Assembly (NCBI GenBank): GCA_016931965.1
Contig: JAFGDT010000058.1
Span: 18,586 to 82,585, forward strand
DNA from: a bacterium
GTDB lineage: Bacteria > Zhuqueibacterota > QNDG01 > DSAB01
Direction of reading: 5' to 3'
DNA: 64,000 nt
Positions 28,424 to 38,001 of this stretch are shown piece after piece. Positions within the stretch are counted from its first letter, which is position 1. Each line of letters begins with the position of its first letter. The notes beneath the pieces were generated by a model. It worked only from the letters and a program-made list of their open reading frames with translations, was not told the DNA's origin and did no database searches. The translations under genes and the position numbers were made by a program.

Positions 28424-28818
28424 TGCATCTCTTCAGGCTCAACAACCAGTCCGAGATTTCCAATACCAACGGATTGGATCTGTCCCATCACACGAACCAC
28501 TGAACCGTAGGGAATTTCTTTGTCCGCCTTAAGGACAACAGGTTTCCCACCCTGCGCCTTGTATTTTTGACTGAGGGTTTCGCTGAAACGGTCAACAGAA
28601 ACTTCTTCTTCATCAATAAAAATTTTTTCCTCTTTTGTCAAACTGATGAGAATATAGTCCACATCGTTGAGAAGATCCGCCTGTGTTTTAGGCAAATCGA
28701 TTTCAATTCCGCTCCGGATCAGTGGTGCGGTTATCATAAAAATGATCAGCAGGACCATCGTCACGTCCACCAGGTTCGTGACATTGATTTCCGATAGGGT
28801 TTTTAATTGTCTATTCAT
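28420..28818 (-). CDS. tolR: TolR/ExbD biopolymer transport protein
   Basis: 'INVTNLVDVTMVLLIIFMITAPLIRSGIEIDLPK'. Confidence 0.9.
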   Translation of the reverse strand: MNRQLKTLSEINVTNLVDVTMVLLIIFMITAPLIRSGIEIDLPKTQADLLNDVDYILISLTKEEKIFIDEEEVSVDRFSETLSQKYKAQGGKPVVLKADKEIPYGSVVRVMGQIQSVGIGNLGLVVEPEEMQ

Positions 28819-29525
28819 TGCGTCTTCCGCTCGTTTTGAAGATGAATGGTAAAGTCAACAATAAAATGATCTATTTTTCGATCGTAGTAACGGATTCGGT
28901 TTAAGAAAAAATTATATGCAATCAGAGCCGGTATCGCTACAGTGAGACCTGCAATTGTCGTGACCAGTGCATCGGCGATTCCAGGGCCGACAACCTGTAT
29001 GTTTGCTGCTCCCCTCATGCCCATGCTGAGAAATGAAGTCATGATACCCCAGACAGTACCCAACAAGCCCAGGAAAGGACTCACACTGACGGTTGTGGCC
29101 AAGAGAGGCAGCTGGCTTTCCATTTTAGAAAGCTCATTGTCCGCTGTCGCATGGAGGATCTCATGAATTTCATGATAATCCATTTCATGATTATGCGGAT
29201 GGGCAAGCTTGGTTTGAATTCCGGATGTCATCGTTTTATCTAATTTTGTCGTGTTGCGGTGGGGCAGTAAAAGCCGATAACCGCGTTTCATCACTTCCAT
29301 GAATGGTGTGTATTTTAGTAATCGCACCTGCTTCGTGAAATCGGGCGATCGCAATTCATTTTTATATAATCGAAGGAACCGTTCCGATGCGGTTCTTACT
29401 TTTCTGAAAAAATATAGTTTATTGACAATAATTGCCCACGATACAATTGATAGAAAGAAAAGAATGCTGAGAATTGCCTTGGCAAATAAACTCCCTTGCA
29501 AAATCGATCTTACCCATGCCTGCAT
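28815..29525 (-). CDS. tolQ: TolQ/ExbB proton channel protein
   Basis: 'LGLLGTVWGIMTSFLSMG...GPGIADALVTTIAGLTVAIPALIAYNFF'. Confidence 0.92.
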   Translation of the reverse strand: MQAWVRSILQGSLFAKAILSILFFLSIVSWAIIVNKLYFFRKVRTASERFLRLYKNELRSPDFTKQVRLLKYTPFMEVMKRGYRLLLPHRNTTKLDKTMTSGIQTKLAHPHNHEMDYHEIHEILHATADNELSKMESQLPLLATTVSVSPFLGLLGTVWGIMTSFLSMGMRGAANIQVVGPGIADALVTTIAGLTVAIPALIAYNFFLNRIRYYDRKIDHFIVDFTIHLQNERKTQ

Positions 29526-29542
29526 GATACACTCCTATAACT

Positions 29543-29938
29543 TTATCCTTTTGATACCAATTTTGTATGTCGCTCTTTACTGATGAGCCGTTTCAGACTG
29601 GAAATCATCGCACTGATCTCGAATGGTTTTTGTAAATAGTCATCTGCACCCAGCAAATAGGCATTTCTTTTTGTTAAAATGTTGGAATACGAAGTCATTA
29701 CAATGATGACGATATTGTCATCTATCTGTTTGATTTTGTTCATCAGTTCACGATTATTTTCGTCTGACATTTTCATGTCTATGATAACGATTTTTGGTTT
29801 CTTCTGACGGATCATATTGAGAACGCTCTCGGACCGGTTATATGTTGTGATTGAAAAATCCTGGGCGGATAACACCTTCTCGAAGGCTTTGAGTACACTT
29901 TGATCATCATCAATCACAACGATACCGTCCTTCACCAT
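29543..29938 (-). CDS. Stand-alone response regulator receiver protein
   Basis: CheY fold 'IVVIDDDQSVLKAFEKVL...KIVIIDMKMSDENN...VIVMTSYSN...DDYLQKPF'. Confidence 0.85.
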   Translation of the reverse strand: MVKDGIVVIDDDQSVLKAFEKVLSAQDFSITTYNRSESVLNMIRQKKPKIVIIDMKMSDENNRELMNKIKQIDDNIVIIVMTSYSNILTKRNAYLLGADDYLQKPFEISAMISSLKRLISKERHTKLVSKG

Positions 29939-30025
29939 TTGATCGATCCTTTCATGCGTACCAGATTGAACAATAGATACATTATTTCAATTATTTTCAC
30001 AATATTAATCCTTAGTTTTATCTCA

Positions 30026-31012
30026 TCACAAACGATATATCCTACAGGAGTTGTGATATTTTGTTGTTTTTGAATTCACTTCAATCTTTGAAACAGCCAT
30101 CTTCTTCAGAGGAACCGTTACGTTGAGACCGCAGAGAATACTTATATCGGCTATGTCCTTTTTATCACTTCTGTACTGGATGCCGATATCAAATCCTATC
30201 CAATGTTTCAAATAATATCGCGTACCCAGTGTAACAAGCCATATTTTAGTAATCGTGTTTTTATCAATAAAAGGCTGATTATTTTTCAACTCGGGCGAAC
30301 CAATGTTTGGTATGGGTTCTACTTCCATCATCATCCATGAGTTTTTCCCTGTTCTCAACATCGTACCACCAAAAATTCCATTCACATTTTGATGGTAGTA
30401 ATCTTCTTCAGCGGGCAATACACGATTTCCATTTTTATTGTTCAATCGAATTCGAACGGAATTGATTTTGTATCCAAGACTCAGGTATAATTCAATATTA
30501 TTGTCAAAGAGGACTGTTTTGGATCCTGAAATAAATAGATTCGTCCAGGATTTATCATATCTGTAAACGGTACCATTGAGTTTTTGATCGTCAGACAACC
30601 AACGGAAATTGTGCCGGAGAGCAATGCCAAACATGGGAATCCATTCTGAGTTCTCGCCTAAATAGGGTATTTGCAATTTCAGAGCCGGTGTCAGTGAGGT
30701 AAAGATTTTTTCCTTGTTAATAAAATCATATACTACTTTTTGTGTGTTGATCTGGACTTCTGTATAGGGTGCAATGCCAACAGCTATCCTTCCAAATAGA
30801 TCGCTCCCGAACTTTCCAAAAGATTGTCCACCACCCAAGCTGAATGTACCCAATGGTAATGTCTCTGTTGTCGGTATTGTGAACAGCCGGCAGGGTTCAA
30901 ATGGAGCATTGTCCTGCGATTGGCCCATAATGGGTGTGTGTACACTTATCATAAAAAACATAAATAGAACAATAATGCTCCCCATTTTACTACTGATATA
31001 ACGCTTATACAT
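30026..31012 (-). CDS. Outer-membrane beta-barrel-like hypothetical protein
   Basis: Signal peptide 'MYKRYISSKMGSIIVLFMFFMISVHTPIMGQ', alternating amphipathic strands; start at M14 of ORF preferred. Confidence 0.55.
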   Translation of the reverse strand: MYKRYISSKMGSIIVLFMFFMISVHTPIMGQSQDNAPFEPCRLFTIPTTETLPLGTFSLGGGQSFGKFGSDLFGRIAVGIAPYTEVQINTQKVVYDFINKEKIFTSLTPALKLQIPYLGENSEWIPMFGIALRHNFRWLSDDQKLNGTVYRYDKSWTNLFISGSKTVLFDNNIELYLSLGYKINSVRIRLNNKNGNRVLPAEEDYYHQNVNGIFGGTMLRTGKNSWMMMEVEPIPNIGSPELKNNQPFIDKNTITKIWLVTLGTRYYLKHWIGFDIGIQYRSDKKDIADISILCGLNVTVPLKKMAVSKIEVNSKTTKYHNSCRIYRL

Positions 31013-31121
31013 CTCAATTATCCTTTCTTCCAAAATATGATGCTGTATCACTGATTCTTCGTGTCAAATACCAGGAGTCAGTAAACAGGCTATTGCTTTT
31101 CTTCTGTTGAATGAAGAATAT

Positions 31122-31136
31122 CCAACAACTGTGCCA
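31122..31136 (-). promoter_or_regulatory. Candidate sigma54 -24/-12 promoter (TGGCACAGTTGTTGG)
   Basis: Minus strand TGGCAC-N5-TTGG against consensus TGGCAC-N5-TTGC with GG-N10-G(G) spacing, upstream of the OMP gene and next to a sigma54 activator gene. Confidence 0.5.
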
Positions 31137-31279
31137 AGATATCAATAAAAAAGGGATATGCATAAGATGTTAATTCTATGAAGGATGGGTAGTTTTGAAG
31201 AAATGAAGTAAAAGTGGAAAAGTGATCAATCGTGTTTGCAGATTAAGCAAGTTGTCTATGTTTAATACATACTGATCGT

Positions 31280-32698
31280 TTATAATGAATCTTTTTTAGT
31301 TACAACAGTTGCAATGTCAATGTTATATTTTTGAATCCTGTTTATAAGCATTGTTCGTGAAATGCCAAGGATTTTGGCCGCCTTAACCTGATTTCCCTTT
31401 GTGTGATGCAAAACCTTCTGTATCAGATTGGACTCGGCATCCGACATGATTATATCATGGAGTTTACCCTCGTGCATAGAAATGAGTTTATCTAAGGGAG
31501 TACTATTTCCGACATCTTTCTGATCTTTTGATTCTGTAAGATGGTCTTCTATAGACTCCTCCGAAATGACATTTCCTTTGCAAAGAACGATGGCACTCTT
31601 AATAAAATTTTCCAATTCTCGAATATTTCCCGGCCATGAATGCTGAAAAAGCCAATTTCTTGCCTCAGAAGATGCTGTGATTTTTTCACCACGCAGGGGG
31701 ATACTGTATTTCTTAAGGAAATGCTCAACCAATTCGGGGATATCTTCACGTCGCAACCGAAGTGGAGGGAGTGTCATGGTCACTACTTTTATTCGATAAT
31801 ACAAATCTTCTCGAAACCGGCCTTCAATTATTGCTTTTTCAAGATTTCTGTTTGTTGCAGCAATAACGCGCACTTCCGTATGGAGCGTCTGTTCCCCACC
31901 CAATCGCTCGAAACACCCCTCCTGCAAAACGCGAAGTATTTTTGATTGTGTGGATAATGACATGTCTCCGATTTCATCCAAGAATATCGTACCACCGTGG
32001 GCCTGCTCGAATTTTCCGATTTTACGACGAACGGCACCTGTGAAGGCTCCTTTCTCGTAACCAAAGAGCTCGCTTTCTAAAAGCGTCTCTGGTATTGCGG
32101 CACAATTCACAGCAAGAAATGGTGCTTGCGATCGTTTGCTGTGCTGATAAATTGCCCGTGCAATGAGTTCCTTGCCTGTTCCACTTTCCCCTCTAATGAG
32201 TATATTAACATCACTTTCAGCAACACGGCCTATCATTTTGTATACTTCCTGCATGGCAAGGCTGTTGCCGATGATGCGATCGCCCATTTCATCAGTGGAT
32301 CCGTTTCTTTCAATGATGACATTTGTTTTCATTTGATAACTGCATAAAAGAGCGTCATCGATTAATTTTTTCATAGCGGGGATATCGAAAGGTTTTTGAA
32401 TGTAATCGTAGGCACCGGCTTTTGTGGCTTCAATGGCAAGATCCGTTGTTCCGAATGCCGTAATAATGAGCACAACTGCTTTAGGATCGGAGGTCTTCAT
32501 CTGGCGGAGGACATCCAATCCCATAATATCGGGAAGATGAACATCCAGAATGATCAAATCATAATTTCCCTGTTTGAATTTTTGAAGTGCTTCTGAACCG
32601 TTTTTAGCGGATTCAACCTGGTATTCAGGCTCTTTTAAAAACCGTTCGAAGGAATATCTCACACTTTTTTCGTCATCAACTATAAGTATTTTTCTCAT
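31280..32698 (-). CDS. Sigma54-dependent NtrC-family response regulator
   Basis: REC + AAA+ (GESGTGKE, GAFTGA, 'GGTIFLDEIGDMS') + Fis-type HTH 'NQVKAAKILGISRTMLINRIQKY'. Confidence 0.93.
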   Translation of the reverse strand: MRKILIVDDEKSVRYSFERFLKEPEYQVESAKNGSEALQKFKQGNYDLIILDVHLPDIMGLDVLRQMKTSDPKAVVLIITAFGTTDLAIEATKAGAYDYIQKPFDIPAMKKLIDDALLCSYQMKTNVIIERNGSTDEMGDRIIGNSLAMQEVYKMIGRVAESDVNILIRGESGTGKELIARAIYQHSKRSQAPFLAVNCAAIPETLLESELFGYEKGAFTGAVRRKIGKFEQAHGGTIFLDEIGDMSLSTQSKILRVLQEGCFERLGGEQTLHTEVRVIAATNRNLEKAIIEGRFREDLYYRIKVVTMTLPPLRLRREDIPELVEHFLKKYSIPLRGEKITASSEARNWLFQHSWPGNIRELENFIKSAIVLCKGNVISEESIEDHLTESKDQKDVGNSTPLDKLISMHEGKLHDIIMSDAESNLIQKVLHHTKGNQVKAAKILGISRTMLINRIQKYNIDIATVVTKKDSL

Positions 32699-34191
32699 GC
32701 CATCTCGACTTTTGTTTGTGGTAAAAAAATCGTGAAAATTGCACCCCCTTTTGGATTATTCTTCGCGACAATCCAGCCATGGTGATTCTGAATAATTTGA
32801 TTGGTGATGGAGAGTCCTAAACCCATACCACTCTCTTTTGTAGTAACAAACGGATTGTAAATCGAATCCTTTATCTCATCAGGTATACCATGTCCCGTAT
32901 CTTCGATTGATATTCTAAATACGGTTTCTGCCCGGTTGGGGAGCCGAATGTTGGCGGTTTTGATTGTAAGGCGTCCCCCTTTTTCCATTGATTGAATTGC
33001 ATTGAGGATAATGTTAATCAAAACCATCTTTAATTGTTCCTCATCTCCCCAGATGGTTGTATCATCCCTATCCAACTTTTGAGATAATCGGATGTGATGG
33101 TTTCTTAATTGTGGGTCAAGGAGCGTCATGGTACTTCGGATAAGATTGTTCATTTGAATTGAAGTGAAGTTTGGAATAGGAGGGCGTGCGAAATCAAGAA
33201 AAGCCTGCAATAGTTTTTCAATGCGCATGATTTCCTCAACAATGACCTGAAAGTCTTGTTTCTTTTCAGATTCGTTACCCATTTCTTTTTGCAGGGAAAA
33301 AATAAGCATTTTAATGGCTGTCAATGGATTGCGTATTTCATGGGCCAGACCAGCTGACATCCGTCCTAAGGAAGCCAAATGTTCCGATCGCATCAGCATC
33401 TTTTGACTCTGTTCTAGATCCTGGTTGGTTTGTTTGATCTTCTCGACGAGATCCATAACGAAGTGGTTTAAATTTTCGATTTCAGAAACTTCCGCGACAT
33501 CCACTTTTTCGACAACCGCTTCACCAGTGGCGCTCTTTATCTTTAAAACAAGTTCGGTTATCGGATGGAGTATACTGCGCGCCAGAACCAGTCCCAGAGC
33601 CAATCCGGCAATAACACCGATAATGCCTATTCCTACCATAATCTGGTTGATTGAACTGTTGTCTTTCGATATGGATAGACTGGTTTGGTTCATTAGGATT
33701 TCATTAAGGAGCAAGAGTTCTTCACATTGATTATAAATATCATTAAATGAATCTCGCATGTTATCGATTAATATTTTTTCTGCAAGATCAGGTTGATGTG
33801 ACTGAAATAACCGTTCAACCTCTTCTTTATATTTCAGGTACTCCTGAAAAGTCTCATCGATTTTCTTAAGGATAGTGACTTCCTTTTCGACATGGGTTCG
33901 CTTTTGTGCACTGTCAAGCCAAGTGTAAAATGTGATTTTTTTCTCATCAAAAATATCGAGCCATTGATTGTTTCCATCCAACAGGTAATAACCCATCAAT
34001 CCTTTCATATCCAAAAGGGCAATTTCCAGCTCTTCGGCTGATTTTAAACTGGTAACATTTTCTGCGAGAATACGCGTTGAATTCCGTTGCATCCGATTTG
34101 TATATAGAATTGCCAGAATACTGACAATAATCAGCAATCCACTCATCGCTGAAAAACCGATAAGCATTCTAGGGCGGATTCTAAGTTTCAC
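32695..34191 (-). CDS. Membrane sensor histidine kinase (HAMP-HisKA-HATPase)
   Basis: 'MSAGLAHEIRNPLTAIKM', 'NIILNAIQSM', 'DTGHGIPDEI', 'GMGLGLSI'. Confidence 0.92.
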   Translation of the reverse strand: MKLRIRPRMLIGFSAMSGLLIIVSILAILYTNRMQRNSTRILAENVTSLKSAEELEIALLDMKGLMGYYLLDGNNQWLDIFDEKKITFYTWLDSAQKRTHVEKEVTILKKIDETFQEYLKYKEEVERLFQSHQPDLAEKILIDNMRDSFNDIYNQCEELLLLNEILMNQTSLSISKDNSSINQIMVGIGIIGVIAGLALGLVLARSILHPITELVLKIKSATGEAVVEKVDVAEVSEIENLNHFVMDLVEKIKQTNQDLEQSQKMLMRSEHLASLGRMSAGLAHEIRNPLTAIKMLIFSLQKEMGNESEKKQDFQVIVEEIMRIEKLLQAFLDFARPPIPNFTSIQMNNLIRSTMTLLDPQLRNHHIRLSQKLDRDDTTIWGDEEQLKMVLINIILNAIQSMEKGGRLTIKTANIRLPNRAETVFRISIEDTGHGIPDEIKDSIYNPFVTTKESGMGLGLSITNQIIQNHHGWIVAKNNPKGGAIFTIFLPQTKVEMA

Positions 34192-34505
34192 AGGAAATAC
34201 CTATACGTTCCATAAATAAAGCATGCGTTGTGTAAACTTTTTAATATGCATAAAAAGACACTTGAATGTCAATAGAAAAATGAATCCTAATGTCTTGATT
34301 GGGGATTTCTATTATACAATACATTTATAGTCCTGTGATAGAGATACGGTTCCTAAAAATTAAAAAATTAGAATAAATGATTGACATTTGTTTGATCATC
34401 CATTATTTTTATTTGAACACAACAGAAACGAAAAGGGTGTGATTCAATATTGTGTTTGCCATTGGTGATATCAGTGGAATTCAAAATCATGGAATTTGTT
34501 GAAAA

Positions 34506-34724
34506 ATGACCAGATTATTGTTTCTTTTTGTTATTGTTATTCTTTTATTTGTCGTTATTGAACGTTTTCTCAGATTAATACAGAAGGGCGAATCTATTGA
34601 TATAAAATCAATCAAGAAATCGTTACACCAAAGCGGGAAGTCGATATGGCAGGGAGTTCAATTGTTTGTCATTATCTGGGTGGTCTACCTCATCGTGTCA
34701 CTCTGGTTGAGGAGTCGAAATTGA
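34506..34724 (+). CDS. Small two-TM membrane protein
   Basis: 72 aa ORF with two hydrophobic helices; no strong RBS visible. Confidence 0.45.
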   Translation: MTRLLFLFVIVILLFVVIERFLRLIQKGESIDIKSIKKSLHQSGKSIWQGVQLFVIIWVVYLIVSLWLRSRN

Positions 34725-34918
34725 TGATTTTAACCGAATTTTTGATCAAAGTGTGTAAGTATAGAAAAAATTGATAAATATAAAAAAAGACTTGGTTCTC
34801 AAGAAAAAAGTTTGTACATTAAACCGTTTCGTTGTATTCAACTTTGATTCAAGGAGGGATCTTCCGTCAGAGGATAAGTTGTTTACAGAGGTTTTTGTTT
34901 TAATAAGAAGGAAAGAAT

Positions 34919-35119
34919 ATGGAAAAGGGAACTGTCAAGTGGTTTAATAGAACCAAAGGTTTTGGATTTATCGAACGAGAAGAAGGCGACGATGTATTCG
35001 TCCACTTCAGTGCTATTCAAGGCGAGGGATTCAAAGTGTTAGATGAAGGGGACTCAGTCGAGTTCGAAGTTATAGAAGGTGAAAAAGGACCTCAGGCAGC
35101 AAATGTAAAAAAGCTGTAA
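34919..35119 (+). CDS. Cold shock protein CspA family
   Basis: '[30 protein letters not shown]' with RNP1/RNP2 motifs. Confidence 0.96.
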   Translation: MEKGTVKWFNRTKGFGFIEREEGDDVFVHFSAIQGEGFKVLDEGDSVEFEVIEGEKGPQAANVKKL

Positions 35120-35140
35120 AATAAACCGAAGCCAATTCAA

Positions 35141-35173
35141 CCCCGTTGTTTTCATAACAACGGGGTTTTTTAT
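35141..35173 (+). terminator. Rho-independent terminator of csp gene
   Basis: ccccgttgtt-ttcat-aacaacgggg followed by T6. Confidence 0.9.
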
Positions 35174-35212
35174 TTTCTCATCGAGTAACACCATCTGTCG
35201 CGGGTGAACTGT

Positions 35213-35983
35213 TTAATGTATCGTCTTCTTTACTTTATCTATTTTATAAGCGGATTGTGTTTTTCTTTTTATCATTTCCCCAATGGTCTCTATCCGATCA
35301 TTAAAAGCCGGATGGGATGATAAATAGAATGAAATCGATTTTTCATTTGATTCATTTTTCTTTAATTTTTTGAGGAAGCAAATAGAGCTGTTCGGGTTGT
35401 ATCCTGCCACGATCATCATTTGAACGGCAAAACGGTCTGCTTCTGATTCCTGGTCTTGAGAATAACCACTTCGAAGCATCTTTTGAATTGTCTGTTTGGT
35501 GATACTACCCAGAGCGCTGCTTGTTTTTCCGAGGTTTGACAGAATGTTTAGTGAAGCGTTCATCAATACACGTTTGAAAGCGTGTTTTTTCACGACATGT
35601 GCTATTTCGTGTGCCAGAACGAAAGCGATTTCATCCTGATTCATTTGACAAAGTTCTAACAGCGCTTGTGTACAATAGATAAATCCACCGGGGAGAGCGA
35701 AGGCGTTGAACTCGATATTGGATAAAATTCTAAAATGGAACAGTCGTTTTTTGTCCTTGAGTTTTGCTATCAACCGAAAACCAATGGAATTGACAAAATC
35801 CTGGAGATTTTTATTCGTTTCTTGAGGATACTGCTGATAAATTTCGCCGTCAATCTGTCGGCCAACGATGTATTCTGCCTGTAAGGCCTCTTCTTCGGTA
35901 CCAAAGAGTGATTTATACCACCAGTGTCCCTTCCAGAAGACGTGACCGGCTTTTCGTCCAAGATTGTAAACAAAAGAGGTCAT
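35213..35983 (-). CDS. M48-family metallopeptidase
   Basis: 'VLAHEIAHVVKKHAFKR' HExxH and 'SEADRFAVQMM'. Confidence 0.88.
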   Translation of the reverse strand: MTSFVYNLGRKAGHVFWKGHWWYKSLFGTEEEALQAEYIVGRQIDGEIYQQYPQETNKNLQDFVNSIGFRLIAKLKDKKRLFHFRILSNIEFNAFALPGGFIYCTQALLELCQMNQDEIAFVLAHEIAHVVKKHAFKRVLMNASLNILSNLGKTSSALGSITKQTIQKMLRSGYSQDQESEADRFAVQMMIVAGYNPNSSICFLKKLKKNESNEKSISFYLSSHPAFNDRIETIGEMIKRKTQSAYKIDKVKKTIH

Positions 35984-36007
35984 TCAGGCATCTATGTTTT
36001 CTTGTGC

Positions 36008-36988
36008 TTATTCGGATTGTTGAGCGATTTTCATTTTCTCATATGAAATCATATCTTGAATTGTATTGTCTAAATTGATTTTCGGTTTGAAACCGATCAA
36101 TTGATGAATGCGATCAATCGAAGGTATCCTTCTCATAATGTCTTCAAATCCTGTTTCATAGGCTTCGTCATAAGAAATATATTTCAACTCGGAATTGGAG
36201 TGTGTTAACCGTTTTATTTTGTGAGCAAGATCTTCAATTGTGATTTCTTCGGTAGAACCGATATTGTAGATATTCCCAATCGCTGCTTCCGTTTGGGTGA
36301 GCTTTATCAATGCGCCAATTGTATCCGATACATGGCAAAAACATCGCTTTTGTTTTCCGGTGCCAAATACGGTTAAAGGTTTTTTCATGAGTGCCTGATT
36401 AATCATCCTCGGAATGACCATTCCATAGCGGCCTGTCTGTCTCGGCCCAACCGTGTTAAAAAATCTTACAATCACAACCGGCAGGTTGTATTTGTGATGA
36501 TAGGCAAGTGCCGAGAATTCATCGATGAGTTTTGAACAGGCATAACTCCATCTGTTTTTGGTGGTCGGACCGAGTATTGAATCATCATCTTCCCTGAATG
36601 GGATTTTTTCACTCTTTCCGTAGACTTCCGAGGTAGAAGCGATAATCGTTTTTTTTCTATAACGATTGGCCGTTTTCAATATAACTTCAGTCCCCAATAC
36701 ATTGGACCGTATCACATTGACAGGATCTCTTACGATGAGGTCCACCCCCACTGCAGCAGCCAGATGAAAGACGTAATCGACATCGCTGATAATTCGGTCT
36801 AATACGGCTTCATTCTCAATGGTATCGAAAACAAAAGTAAAATCTTTATGTTTCACCAGATGTTCTATGTTTTGATAATTTCCTGTTGATAGGTTATCAA
36901 CAGCAATGACACGGTGTTTGTTTTCAATTAATTTTTCACACAGGTGACTTCCAATAAAACCGGCACCGCCTGTTACAAGAATATGCAT
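36008..36988 (-). CDS. NAD-dependent nucleotide-sugar epimerase/dehydratase
   Basis: 'VTGGAGFIGSHLCEKL', YxxxK as 'YACSK', SDR-extended fold. Confidence 0.9.
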   Translation of the reverse strand: MHILVTGGAGFIGSHLCEKLIENKHRVIAVDNLSTGNYQNIEHLVKHKDFTFVFDTIENEAVLDRIISDVDYVFHLAAAVGVDLIVRDPVNVIRSNVLGTEVILKTANRYRKKTIIASTSEVYGKSEKIPFREDDDSILGPTTKNRWSYACSKLIDEFSALAYHHKYNLPVVIVRFFNTVGPRQTGRYGMVIPRMINQALMKKPLTVFGTGKQKRCFCHVSDTIGALIKLTQTEAAIGNIYNIGSTEEITIEDLAHKIKRLTHSNSELKYISYDEAYETGFEDIMRRIPSIDRIHQLIGFKPKINLDNTIQDMISYEKMKIAQQSE

Positions 36989-37158
36989 ACAACCTCCCTG
37001 TAAGTTGAGGGTGTTTTTGATCTCCTTTTTTCTCTTAAAATATAATCATTTCATAAGTAGCATTCAATGTTTTTCTGTAGTTTGACGACATGATTGCTGT
37101 TCATCCAAACAGGGGAAAGTATGGCCCTCATTTGAAAGACAATGTGTATTTGTCGAAA

Positions 37159-37186
37159 AATGTGAATTTAAAATTTATTTCACATT
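37159..37186. promoter_or_regulatory. Inverted repeat AATGTGAA-N12-TTCACATT upstream of tandem-MerR gene
   Basis: Perfect 8-bp arms, immediately upstream of a putative promoter. Confidence 0.5.
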
Positions 37187-37199
37187 CATAAAAAAAGGG

Positions 37200-37228
37200 T
37201 TGACAACGGTCATTTTAATGTTTATCTT
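37200..37228 (+). promoter_or_regulatory. Putative sigma70-type promoter TTGACA-N17-TATCTT
   Basis: Consensus -35 at 37200-37205 with 17-bp spacer to TATCTT at 37223-37228. Confidence 0.5.
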
Positions 37229-37242
37229 ATGCGTATACTGTC

Positions 37243-38001
37243 ATGTTATTAAATAACAAGTGTACGTACAGGAGCACTATGGAAAAGCATCTTTTTATCC
37301 TTGATGAGTTATGTAGTAAAGCCAATGTTTCGAAAAGACTTTTGCAGGAATGGGAGAAGTTCCGTTTGATTGCGCCGGTTGGATTTACGGATGAAAAAAT
37401 TCCTTTATACTCAGAAAGTTCAATCGAGAAGGCACTAAATATCCAAAAATTGCTGGAACTGGGTTATGAGATGAAGGATGTTCAAAAAATAATCAAAAAA
37501 ATAGGCATGCCCCAATCTTCAGATAAACAAGAACCGGACATGCCATCGAATCAATATTTAACGGTTGGTCATCTGGCTGATAAAGTGGGTATCAGTCCGC
37601 GCACAGTTAAACACTGGGAAGATAAGGGTATTATTGAACCCGATATGAGAAGTGAAGGTGGCTTTCGTCTCTATTCTGAGGCTTATGTTTATCTGTGTCA
37701 GTTGATCAAAGATTTGCAGCTTTTTGGGTATAGTCTGGAAGAAATTAAAATCATCTCCAGTTACTTTCGTGATTTTCTTAATATTCAGAAAAATATTCAT
37801 GTCTATAAAAAAACCGAAATAGACATGAAATTGGAATCCATGTTACAAGAGATCCAAGTGCTTTTTGATAAAATGAAGCTCTTTAAGGAAGGGATTCAAA
37901 GATGGGAGGACTTATTGAAAAAGAAAAAGAAAGAGATCCTCAATTTAAAAAACCAGAATCAGAAGAGATCCGACATAAAAAAAGGAAGGAAACGTGAGTA
38001 A
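37243..38001 (+). CDS. Regulator with two tandem MerR-type HTH domains
   Basis: First: 'FILDELCSKANVSKRLLQEWEKFRLIAPVGFTDEKIPLYSESSIEKALNIQKLLELGYEMKDVQKII'; second: 'YLTVGHLADKVGISPRTVKHWEDKGIIEPDMRSEGGFRLYSEAYVYLCQLIKDLQLFGYSLEEIKII'; translation may start at 37279. Confidence 0.85.
   Translation: MLLNNKCTYRSTMEKHLFILDELCSKANVSKRLLQEWEKFRLIAPVGFTDEKIPLYSESSIEKALNIQKLLELGYEMKDVQKIIKKIGMPQSSDKQEPDMPSNQYLTVGHLADKVGISPRTVKHWEDKGIIEPDMRSEGGFRLYSEAYVYLCQLIKDLQLFGYSLEEIKIISSYFRDFLNIQKNIHVYKKTEIDMKLESMLQEIQVLFDKMKLFKEGIQRWEDLLKKKKKEILNLKNQNQKRSDIKKGRKRE

Noticed and set aside
37159-37186. Considered as a CRP/FNR site
   Set aside because: CRP consensus is TGTGA-N6-TCACA; here the half-sites are separated by 14 nt, so not a CRP match.
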